DNA of 64,000 nucleotides from Nipponacmea schrenckii (lineage: Eukaryota > Mollusca > Gastropoda > Lottiidae), in NCBI GenBank assembly GCA_030562195.1, contig JAUJPP010000003.1, positions 43,592,602 through 43,656,601 of the forward strand, read 5' to 3'. The notes under the pieces were generated by a model. The model searched no databases and was not told the DNA's origin. It saw only the letters and a list, made by a program, of their open reading frames with translations. Every line of letters starts with the position of its first letter. Position 1 is the first letter of the stretch. Made by a program: the position numbers and the translations under genes. Of the stretch, positions 1 through 12,400 are shown piece by piece.

Positions 1-3000
1 AAGAATTACAATCTGAGGTGAGCTTTATGGTTTGGATCCCAATTGATATTCGCTTTGTGATATTTTATAAATTTAACATTGAAGTCCATTCTTCATAAAT
101 GATTTTTCATGAAATGAAATGAAGTAATGATATGTAACATATAGTAATTAGTTATGTAGTACCAGTTACTTTAAGTAATGTTATATACCATATGGTTATA
201 TTCAGACTGGAAGAAAAATGGAAGAAAATAAACTTAGAGCTAAAGAGAGAGCTGCTGAACATAAAAAGGTTCAAGATTTAGAAAGACAAGTAAGCTGTCA
301 TAGAATTAAATATTCTAATACGTTTGAGGTTATGTAATAGCAGGTCGATTTCAGAATCATTTCAGTTCATAGACATTGTTGCTTAAGCTTTGCACTTTAA
401 AAAAAAAATGCTACAATATACATGTAGATCCAGATGGAAAGGTATATTAGTTCATGTATGTTCATATTAGTAATATACTAACTGAAAAAGTGACAGTTTG
501 TTGATGGGCAAAAATTTGAAAATGATGTCACATTTTGAATATTTGTAACCTGGGACCTTCATTTGAAGTTTACATCCTAAAGTCAACACAATAACATATG
601 ATATAGATTAAAACACTTTGAAAGGAGATGGTTTATAGGTTGAGTTAATAAATAAAGTACTATTGTATTGAAGGTGAGAGAAATGGAACAGATTGTAAGA
701 AAGAGACATCCTAATTCTCTACCTGCTATGATATTAGCAGCTGGTGTAGTTAATGATACTACAGATGCTAAACAAACACCCAGTAATATAGTCTTAGAAA
801 ATAGAATAAAAAAATTAGAAACAGAACTGGCTACTAAAGATAGTGAACATGATCAGTTATTACGAGCTATGGAACAGAAATATAACATGGTGAAGGTTTG
901 TATTTATTTTGTTTTTAAAAATCAGGCTGTACCTTTATCATGTTTTTATCCACAAAAAAAGAAAGACATTGTAAAACTGTTTGTTTTAATTGTCAATTGG
1001 TCTCTGTTTAAATAGATATTGTGTTTTGTAGATGCAGTTTGAAGAGAGAATTAATGATTTACAAGATCAGTTATCACAATATCAACATGCTGGTGATCAT
1101 GATAGACCTCATACCCATATTACAGCTTTACAGAAAGAATTAGATAGTACGAGAGACAGATATAAAAAACAGATAGCTGAATTACAAACAGAAGTTATCA
1201 AATTACAAACAGAGTTAAATAAATCTCAAAAAAATAATGAACATAGTAAGTAAATATTGAAAACTATTTTATTTTGGATATTGAAGCCCTATTTCAACCA
1301 ATTGATGTATTTCCTTTTCATCTAATATTTAAAATGTTGTAGGTTTATCAAGATTTACCAATTCTACTGACAGTGAATTACAACATCAAGTCTTATTATT
1401 ACAACGTGAACTAGAAAATAAAACTCATGATTTACAAGTTACACAAATATCCTTAGAGAAATTACGTAAAGAAAAACAGCTGTATCTAAAAGGTAATTGA
1501 CTTTTTTATTTTGACCTTTTTCAAAGTAACTTGGCTTTTCCAATTTTCCAGAGCTCAATTTCAGCTATTATCAGAATCAAAATCGGACTTCTTACTCTGC
1601 TACAAAGTTAGAGTACCAACATTTCTGAGTTATTTGTAACCATGTGAGGAGGCCAATAATACCCTGGATAACAGAAATAGTGGAAGTTAGATTTGAATTC
1701 TACAAAACAAAGTAATTCACTGACTAGAAAGCAAGGTAATTCACTGACTAGAAAGCAAAGCAATTTACAACAATGATTTTTCTGGTAAAGACTAAGTTTC
1801 CTTGAATTATATTCAAATAAAAAGTTAAAACAATGCTTTATTAATTGATATACAGATAGTAAGAAGGGTAAAAATAAGAAAAATGGACGTAAATCAGATG
1901 AAAATAATTTTGACGAACATCATGATAATATGAATAGTAATGTTACTGAAGTTTTAAAAGAAAATGACTACTTGAAAAATAAGGTAGGTAGTTGTTTTAA
2001 AAGATCAAAATTTTGCTTACTTTTGTTTTTACATTTCTACAAGATTAGATATTTGATTGAATGTACATGTAAATAAATTTGAAATACCATATCAGTACAT
2101 TAACCCACAACCATAATGGTGTTTCCTTTGTCATTTATTTGATGTAGGTTGAAAGATTACAGTTAAGTTTAGATCAACAGAGAGTGGATTTAAGAAAATC
2201 ATTAGCTGAAACAGAAGCCTTTGTTAGAAAAAGCCGTGAAGAATATGAAGATAAAGTAAGTTGCATACATACTTTATAATTATAATAACAAGAAATACAT
2301 GTACATCTGATACAATGAGATTCTCTGTACCCTAACTTCATTTCTTATATTTCACTTCATATAGCTTTTAGTTTGCTGTTTGTCATTAGAATTAAAGAAA
2401 ACTCTATAAACTCTCAAGTATCTAACATGGCTATTTTGTAGATTGATTCATTGAGATCTTGTCATCAGAAAGAGTTTCAAAGATTATTAGCAGAACAAGC
2501 TGTCAATAATTCTACATCTAAAGTAGCAGAGTTACATAGTAAATGTGATGCTCAAGAGGTAGGTTCCTTCATGAATTTATATAAGTAACGTTCCTCTCTA
2601 CTGAATATTCTGAACCACATACTTGACATTATATATTTATTACATTCCTCTGTAAAAGAATTCTCTAATAACATGTCAAAGACCTAGATAAGCAAGCTAT
2701 ATTTCCCTGTTGTATATTTCTTTGTTTGAAGATTCTATTAATATTGTTTGTACGAACTTGTTTTTTGTAATAAATGACAAATAATAAATGTAGAATTAAT
2801 GTTACAAAAATAAATAATTTAAGACTGTTATGGCCATCAATAACCGACAAGGGACAAGCAATATAATATAACCATTGATATGTGTACTTTTTATTCATGT
2901 CATTGAAATTTAATATTCATTTCACATAAGTTTTATTGATTGTCAATGCATTTGTTTAAGGTATTGATAAGACATCTTAAACAACAGATATCTAAAAATG

Positions 3001-3869
3001 AAGTTGAAGCTGAACAGATTTCTGTATTAAAAATAAGAGAAGCATCACTCCTATCTCAGGTTGAAAAGTTAAAAGATGAATTGGCTGAAGCAAAGAGACA
3101 CTATACACCGGTAAGTATAGATAACATTTAAATATAGACATTATTTTTCTACCTACCCAACATAACAAACTGAGCCACAATGATCCATTATGTTCACACT
3201 TCTTCTGGCATGTAGGTCTTCCCAGCGTTTAAGAAAATGAAGCTTTAGATATCTGCATTTTTCCTTCATTTTCCTTAGCAACCATCTTGTTATGGTTGTG
3301 ATAACAATCTCAAGTTTGGCACATAAGGTAAGGACATACTAAGCTCTTTAAGATATTCTGTGAAGCCCAAATTTTGGCTCACTGTTACTCATTTAGCTCT
3401 GCTGGGTCAAAATGTTACCAAGAATATGAATTCTGAGACATTCCATACCAGTAGTAAATGGCTGATTTATATTTTGTATAAATATAATGTTTTAAATTAG
3501 AAATATCTTTCAAAATATGAAATAAAAGAGAAAAAATTAATATTCATGTACCGGTACTTTTTAAATAGTTATGAATGAATTAAAGGATTTATCTTACTTT
3601 TTCAGGGAATGAAACATTTTATGTCAATACAAGAGAAAATAGAGCATATGGAAAGAAGACATTTAAAAAGAGAAGAGGAATTACAAGATATTATCAAAAA
3701 TACTCAAAATTTAGCTTCATCAGAACTTGATAGGGAAAGTGAAAAATGGAAGAAAATAGTTGAGGTTAAAAATAATGAAATAGAGAAATTTCGAACTGAA
3801 TTAGATTCTATTTTAAATGTTATAAGAATGCTACAACAGCAGGGTGTAGTGTTGCCAACTAAAACTTGA
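1..3869 (+). CDS. CEP162: CEP162 homologue, C-terminal 483 residues (5' end outside window)
   Basis: CEP162 is a microtubule-binding centriolar protein that marks the distal centriole for transition-zone assembly in cilia. Ten exons are read: 1-17, 206-289, 674-895, 1032-1245, 1343-1492, 1856-1983, 2148-2255, 2442-2558, 2961-3110 and 3606-3869. All have GT/AG ends and compatible phases, and the stop is at 3867-3869. The fragment is almost wholly coiled coil, rich in E, K, Q and L. Family landmarks as I recall them are the RKRHPNSLPAMILAA segment (674-895) and the C-terminal LDSILNVIRMLQQQGVV block. Human CEP162 is about 1400 aa, so this is roughly the last third. The donor after 895 (GTTTGT) is weak, and the exon could end at 889. 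The gene converges with CEP126. The identification rests on remembered family sequence. Confidence 0.85.
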
Positions 3870-4311
3870 CAGTATTAGGTGTAACTTATTTTATTAAAGG
3901 TGCTATCTTCCTGAATAGTAGAAAATATAGGGCATGATCAGATTTGGTCACCTCACCAGTATAAATTAATATTTCTTCACAAACAACTGATGTATCTTCA
4001 GATACTGCTAGTAGATGTACGTACATTTTTTCAAATATCTTAAAAATACGTCTTGTCAGAATACAACTAGTATATCTCGATGCAACTTGTTTATATTGAT
4101 GCAAATGGTACATCTTGTTATTACAGTCTAAACTTGAGATTTAAGTGGTAATAAGATTCCATACATGTAACCTCATTGCATCTGGAGGAAGAATTTTGGA
4201 TAGATTCTCACAAGATGTTAGAATAGGATATAAAATCAACATGAATTAAGAATGGAACATGCATGTGGCTAATACATTTATTTTTATACTGTGATAATTT
4301 ATTTATTTGGT

Positions 4312-4317
4312 AATAAA
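4312..4317 (+). terminator. Polyadenylation signal AATAAA, probable 3' end of CEP162
   Basis: This canonical AATAAA lies about 440 bp past the CEP162 stop codon and is the likeliest cleavage signal for that transcript. The 3' UTR between them has no coding potential on the plus strand. Confidence 0.5.
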
Positions 4318-6407
4318 CTTAATTTAAAGAATGTTTTAGTTCTCAGTTTGATATAAAAGCTGTTTCTCATTCAGTTGGTCTGACGATTTACATAGACATA
4401 AAAAAATAAACAATGTATCTAGACAGGATTTTAATATATGAAAATAGGCACAATTATTAACATACAGTATCACAGGGTATCAATATAAATAATTACTTTT
4501 ATTCTTGAGTCATAAATTTAAAATAACACTAAAACATGACCCTGTTAATTAATCATATGTAGATATAAAAAGTCAACAAATGTTGAGATAAGAATGTGTG
4601 CATCTATATTCTAATCTTAAAATGTAATACAACATATTCTTGAGGTTATGTCTTATGTTCATTCAGTTACTGGCAAGAAGACTTACTTAAATTATAACAT
4701 CAAAGAACCCTCCATTAGAATTCGAGTAAAAACTCTTCTTATAGTTAGAACTCTTAAGTAGGATAGCTTATAATATATTTGAGGAGTCCTATGCAAATTA
4801 TTGACACAAAAGAATGCTGATAAAAATGGAATAAGCTTACACATTACATCTATTAAAGGTTTACATAATCTCTATATTATTCTTTTGTACTACATAACAT
4901 ACAATTTATATTTCCCAACCTTTCATTCACCTTCATGAATGTATAGTGAACTACAGACAAGTTTCATACAAAAACTTTACATTTAATACCAATAACTTGG
5001 ACGGATTGCTTTAAAATAATTAAATAAATTAAGGACATTATATACATATAAGAAGCACTCAAGATAAAAACTAGTCAAAACTTTACAACTAATTATACAA
5101 TCTTGTGATATATAATGCTGAATAGACTAGTTATAAGCATAGATAAATAAGTGCTGTGTTTTTAATGCTTAATGTTTTAAAGCTATAATAATAATAAGCC
5201 AATATATGTATGGTCACTCATACATACTAAACTAAGATTCTGTAAAATATACAAAGTATGCTCTCAAATTTAGTTGAATAATAGAAAGCAAAGCAGAATT
5301 ATTCTGATTTCTGGTTTATAATACATGTATCATAGGCCAAGGTATAAATATATACACAGCCTTAGAAGTCTTTAGGCTAACAAATGGATAATGCCTAGAA
5401 ATCCATGGAAGCATTGAATTTAATTACAATCTTTTGCTTTTCACTTGTGACATTATGTTTTTTATACTCTACACTTCACCTTCAATAGCTGTTGGTATCA
5501 TTGAGAAATTCTCATCTTATCAATGGAGTTCATAGTGATTTAAAAATAAATTCTGATTTCAAATGCTAATAAGTATCTTGTGTTATAAAATTTGGTGCTG
5601 TGATATATATATATAAAATAACATAAATATACTGACTAATTAAAATGCTAGATAAAGGAAGAAAATAAGCAAGATTTTAAAGCTCTTCTATTATTATAAG
5701 GTAAGCAAATTGAGGAAATCTATGTTAAATAAGACACTGTTATAGAGAAAATACTGTCATCTTTTAAATGCTTTAGAAGTATACTACTTACAGAATACTT
5801 TGTTCTATTACACATATATCTGTGTAAGTTTTGTATTTAAACTTGTTTAAAAAAATATCAAATCTTGAATAACAAAATTCACATGTAAAAACAATTCCTT
5901 TTTTAGAAACTAAAAAAGTCTATAAAAAGACTTTGTTACATCTGATTCAATTGTTTCAATTGATGATATAGTACTAGTAATGCATTTCTTTCTGTCATGG
6001 AAAGAATAATAATAAATATATTATTTAATCTTACTTTACTTATCATAGAAATGTTTCTACAAAAGAATCTTAGCATTGATGAGACAGTGGTATTAATATC
6101 ATGGTCTTTTGTAATAATAGTAAATAAATATATAACAAATTAAACTGATGTCTATACATATCTCCGAAATCAGCCTTCAAAGACTTGTCATACAAGAATA
6201 CATCTTTAGATAACATACAGGTACTATATGATCCAAATCATTAATATGATCTATCAACACGTAAACCAGTAAACCTACAGTTTAAGTAGCAATCTATTCT
6301 ACCTATAAGTAAAGTGGAATGCTCATATTTATGTTTTAAATCATCTGCAGATGTCTACAAAGATCTTTGCTGTACTATAGTCTTGAACATAATTGATATA
6401 CAGTTAT
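4318..6407. other. Convergent intergenic region / 3' UTR of CEP126
   Basis: This AT-rich stretch between the two convergent stop codons has no supported open reading frame. Part of it must be the CEP126 3' UTR on the minus strand. A minus-strand AATAAA near 4498-4503 (TTTATT on plus) is one possible end, which would give a UTR of about 1.9 kb. No structured RNA or mobile element was recognised. Confidence 0.4.
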
Positions 6408-9400
6408 CTATCTATATTGTCGTTGTGATGTAGAATGAGCAGACGCTGCTCTTATTAAATAATCTCGTGCTACTCCATCTGTATGTCTTCTTTGATGAGC
6501 TGTTATTGGACGACGTCCTCGAAAACCAGGTGACTGTAATAAATATTGTATCTATCAATCAAACTAATATACATTGTGTTGAAACTAGAATCTAATAAAT
6601 TATACAGAAGAAAATAGTAAGATAAAAAATAGTGAAAACCTCCAATTGTGTCCCTTTCAAGATATATTACCTTCCTTTCATCAAGTTATACAAAAATCAT
6701 ACAAAACACTACGTACAAAAAAAATTTCACAGATTCTGTTTTTGAAAAATTGTAGTTAAAGAAACTATGTATTTGAATGTTGAAAGGTGAAAAGTCTAGT
6801 CTTATATCTTTGGATATCTATAGATATGGTTAAAGTTTAATATAAAAAGATATTAAAAAAGCTAACTACATAATCTAAATAAGAACAACAACATTATTTT
6901 AGAACAAAGTAGGCCTATTACCAGATTTAACTTTAATGTCCATCTTTCCTATTGATAAGCTAATAAATAAAAAAGAAGAGAGGACTTCAATTATCTGTGA
7001 CAATGTACATTTCTTACAACATGCAAGATGATGTGATAGTTTGTGTTTGCAGATGATTAATTGTTGATAAGAATAAAGATAGGCCTACCTGTGATGTATT
7101 AGACACTGTGATAGTTTGTGTTTGCAGATGATTAATTGTTGATAAGAATAAAGATAGACCTACCTGTGATGTATTAGACACCTTGATAGTTTGTGTTTGC
7201 AGATGATTAATTGTTGATAAGAATAAAGATAGGCCTACCTGTGATGTATTAGACACTGTGATAGTTTAGGTTTGCTGATGATTAATTGTTGATGATAAGA
7301 ATAAAGATAGACCTACCTGTGATGTATTAGACACCTTGATAGTTAGTGTTTGCGAATGATTAATTGTTGATGATAAGAATAAAGATAGACCTACCTGTGA
7401 TGTATTAGACACCGTGATAGTTTGTGTTTGCCGATGATTAATTGTTGATGATAAGAATAAAGATATACCTACCTGTGATGTATTAGACACCGTGATAGAT
7501 TAGGTTTGCAGATGATTAATTGTTGATAAGAATAAAGATATACCTACCTGTGATGTATTAGACACCGTGATAGTTTAGGTTTGCAGATGATTAATTGTTG
7601 ATAAGAATAAAGATAGACCTACCTGTGATGTATTAGACACTGTGATAGTTTAGGTTTGGTGATGATTAATTGTTGATGATAAGAATAAAGATAGACCTAC
7701 CTGTGATGTATTAGACACCGTGATAGTTTAGGTTTGCAGATGATTAATTATTGATAAGAATAAAGATAGACCTACCTGTGATGTATTAGACACCGTGATA
7801 GTTTAGGTTTGCAGATGATTAATTGTTGATAAGAATAAAGATAGACCTACCTGTGATGTATTAGACACCGTGATAGTTTAGGTTTGCAGATGATTAATTG
7901 TTGATAAGAATAAAGATATACCTACCTGTGATGTATTAGACACCGTGATAGTTTAGGTTTGCAGATGATTAATTGTTGATAAGAATAAAGATAGACCTAC
8001 CTGTGATGTATTAGACACTGATAGTTTAGGTTTGGTGATGATTAATTGTTGATGATAAGAATAAAGATAGACCTACCTGTGATGTATTAGACACCGTGAT
8101 AGTTTAGGTTTGCAGATGATTAATTGTTGATAAGAATAAAGATAGACCTACCTGTGATGTATTAGACACTGTGATAGTTTAGGTTTGCAGATAATTAATT
8201 GTTGATAAGAATAAAGATAGACCTACCTGTAATGTATTAGACACTGTGATAGTTTAGGTTTGCAGATGATTAATTGTTGATAAGAATAAAGATAGACCTA
8301 CCTGTGATGTATTAGACACCGTGATAGTTTGTGTTTGAGGATGATTAATTGTTGATAAGAATAAAGATAGACCTACCTGTGATGTATTAGACACTGTGAT
8401 AGTTTGTGTTTGAGGATGATTAATTGTTGATAAGAATAAAGATAGGCCTACCTGTGATGTATTAGACACTGTGATAGTTTAGGTTTGCAGATGATTAATT
8501 GTTGATAAGAATAAAGATAGACCTACCTGTGATGTATTAGACACTGTGATAGTTTGTGTTTGAGGATGATTAATTGTTGATAAGAATAGAGATAGACCTA
8601 CCTGTGATGTATTAGACACTGTGATAGTTTGTGTTTGAGGATGATTAATTGTTGATGATAAGAATAAAGATAGACCTACCTGTGATGTATTAGACACTGT
8701 GATAGTTTGTGTTTGAGGATGATTAATTGTAGGATATCTATTTTCAGTAACTGTAATGATAAAAATAACAGTAGTTAATATTCACTTTAAAACTTAACTA
8801 ACACAAAAAGTAGATAGATTTGGAATTAACCAAATTAGATCAAACATGTAAGTGTACACATAATCAAACTGTGCTTATTGTCCATTATACATGTTTCAAA
8901 AGAAATGTTTCAAAAGAAATGTTTCAAAAAATAAACAATTACTTACTTTTGAGTTTATCATTCAATCGATCTAAACTGTCTATTAACTGTTGTTCTTCAA
9001 TAGATAGAGCTGAAGGCACTAAAGTATAAATAAAAAATAAATGAAAGGATATTTATGATTTAATGGGGTAACGAAGATAGGCAAGGCCATCCAGTGTGCA
9101 ATAAGAGAAATTTTGTCTACTGCATTTTCATTTCTAGCTGTTGAGCCTTTTACTTATTGGGGCCTCAGTTTATTGTGCTGTCATAATGACTAGAAGCATT
9201 TTCCATGTCAGCTCCTCCATCTCTATCAAAGTCTAGGTTGTAAAATCTAAAGGCATTATCTCAACCTATGCCCTGATTGAACCTTGGACCATCAGGTTAG
9301 TTAGCAGGCATCAGAATCACTGAGCCATTTAGTAAGCAAGCAGACATCTAACACACTGAGCCACTTGGAGCCACTTGGTAAGTAAGCAACCATCTAACAC

Positions 9401-12400
9401 ATTGACCACTTGGTTAGCAAGCTAATATCTAACACACGGAGCCACTAGGTTAGCAAGCAGGCATCTAACACACAAATCCACTTAGTCAGGAACCAGTTTT
9501 CTAACACACTGAGCCACTTGGTTAGCAAGCACATATCTAACACACTGAGCCACTTGGTTAGCAAGCAGGCATCTAAAAAACTGAGCCACTTGGTCAGCAA
9601 CCAGTTCACTAACACACTGAGCCACTTGGTTGGCAAGCACATATCTAACACACTAAGCCACTAGATTAGCAAGCAGGCATCTAAAACACTGAGCCACTTG
9701 GTTATCAAGCAGATATCTAACACACAGCCACTAGGTTAGCAAGCAGGCATCTAAAAAACTGAGCCACTTGGTCAGCAAGCATGCATCTAACACACTGAGC
9801 CACTTGGTCAGCAGGCAGGAATCTAACACACTGATGATAAGGTGATAAATATACCTTTAGTCTTTTGACCATTGTGAAGTTGTTTAGATTGAAGATCATC
9901 CAGAGCTTGATGTATATGATTATCAGGTACAGCCTGGTTTGATAACTGTTCAGCCATCATAAATAATGACATACTATCACTCACTGAAATTTAATACAAA
10001 TTATTCAGTACAGCAAAATTGTCTATTAAATGTTTACGACTGCATTGAGATATATTACAGGTGGTTTTGTTATCTAATAGTCAACATAGGTAATTAACCT
10101 CAAGTTATACAAACATATGTACACTTTACATACCTAAGTCATCTTTTTTAGTAGGTGGTGCATTAGATGGGGTAATCTGAGGCATAAAGTTTCCATTTTT
10201 CACAGTAGGTTGATGATTTTTGGCTGACTTATCTTGTTGACGTCTTTGTTGTAGAAGACCATACTTTTGTAGATAGCCATTGGGTTGTGCTTGAGGCACT
10301 TGACGACTATTGGAAGCTTTACCAGAAGTTCTCTGACAACCAGACCCAATATGAATAGTTTGACCACCAGATCCTAATAATCCACCATCAATAACAGTAC
10401 TGGATAATGGTGCTTTCTGTCGAATAACTAATGCAGAATCTGACTCAACATGGGATGCAGAATTTCTGTCATCACCATCTGGATGTAAACACGACTTCAT
10501 AGTTTCCCATAATTGATTGATTTCATCATCTGTTGGAGTTCTATCAATTCTTAAACCATTCTCACCATAAACTGGTAGATTACCATTAGTAGCAGGTCTG
10601 GCATGTTGAGGAGGTGAAGTACTATTAGTAGCTGTTGGTACTTGTTTACTAGCATTAGTCATTTTCAATTGTATAGGTGGTTTACTAGTAACAATATGAA
10701 CTGAATTATTACTATTAACTTCTGTTTCAATATGGTTGTTTTTTGACAACTCAGTTTTACCTAGAAATTTGTTATTGACCACTGTTACCTTATTCTCTAA
10801 ATGTGATTGTAAATTTTTATAATATTCTTCAGATTGTTGTGTTTGGAATGGATCATGAGTTATAATATGGGCAGCAGCTTTAGGTTTACTTCCAGATCGA
10901 ATAGTACCAGCACTAGAAGCTCTTGGAGGTTTAGGTGCTGATGGTGGAACTTTTGACATTTTAGAAACAACTCTAGCTGATGATGGTCTGGATTTTCCTG
11001 TAAAATTGGTAGGTGAATTAATCAAAAGTTAGTTTTTATTCTTATATACCATTACATGATACCTATATTTGTCACATTGTGATAACAAGAATTAATCTAT
11101 TATAATGATTAATATTATATCATACAAATAATGACTAATTACCTTTAGTGCCTTTCAGATTAATTTTTTTAATTGTATCAGAACTGAATGATGACATTAA
11201 ACTTTCTGGTTCTTCTTCATCACTGAGATCAGCAAACCTTACACTTTTCTTGCCAGACTATAAGATAATATATATCAAAATATTGAATATTTTGTGTTTA
11301 AGTAAGAGAATGATTGTATGGTCATGTGTCATCTGACTATATCATTATGAATTACCAGCAACTACAAACTTTTGTATGAGAAACTCTCAATACCTGCATC
11401 CATGGACTATTTCACAAAAATCAAACAAAAAAAATCAGTAAGATTAAACAAAAGCAAAAGAATTGACTTATCAGTAAAAGAGGTCTGTTTATTGAGAATG
11501 CATTAGCCTCACTAACCTTAGGTCTCTTACAACTATCTTCTGATGACTGTCTTTTCAGCTTGATAATTTCTAAACTGTCTCGACTTTCAAAATTCTTAAA
11601 ACTATTTAGACTTGGTGATTTCTTTAATATTCCAACAATATTCTCTTTACTCTCACTACGTTCAATAATTGGTGGTGTTTCCTCCGCTTGTACGTAACTT
11701 CCAGGGAATTTTGATACTTTTGATTTATCAGGAGAACTAGTAGCTATAAAAGTACTAGTACCAGTTACTAATTGTCCATTTACTAAATGTAATGTCCCTG
11801 ATAATATACTGCCATTGACAGATTTACTGGCACTCGTCTTATTTGACACTTCTGCTACAGGCTGGTCACTTGTTATACTAGACTTATATTTCATATTGGA
11901 TGCAGAATTGGTATTTACTGCCTCGGGAGAGGGTCCAGTGTTTGCCATTTCATATCTCAAACTAGATGTTCCAGCATATTGTGAATGTGGTACCATATTT
12001 TGTTTTTGTGGCAGAACTGATACTGTACTAGCTATTTGAGAGTCTGCATTGTATCGTAATCCAGACGAGCTGGGATCAAAGGCAACTATGTCTGGTTTCT
12101 GATTAACACCATTAGTACTCTGTGAACTTGAACTATATTTGGCACTGGTTGAACTAATAGAAGGGGTTGTTATAGTGCTTGTACCATTGGATATTGAATT
12201 TAGTGAGTTGGTATTATTGGTATTAGAAGTACCAGTAAAGATAGTTCTAGGTTTAACTTGAGGTGTAGGAGTTATATCATAAGTTGAAACTGTTCGAACC
12301 CTGTTATTCATATTAGCTTGATTTGTTACTGTTTCAGCTTTCTCTGAATCAACCCAAGTTTTAACATGAGAAGTTGGTCTTTCTATCTCCTGTAGAGTGG

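Noticed and set aside
7014..8697. Minus-strand open frames encoding a 25-aa repeat (VSNTSQVGLSLFLSTINH...), as a separate secreted repeat protein gene
   Set aside because: The frames are the exon 8 plus donor array of CEP126. They are interrupted by in-frame TAA in the middle and have no independent start or terminal exon.
9445..9899. Minus-strand frames with LLTKWLSVL repeats
   Set aside because: They arise from the 36-bp SINE-derived array, whose length is a multiple of 3. They lie in a CEP126 intron.
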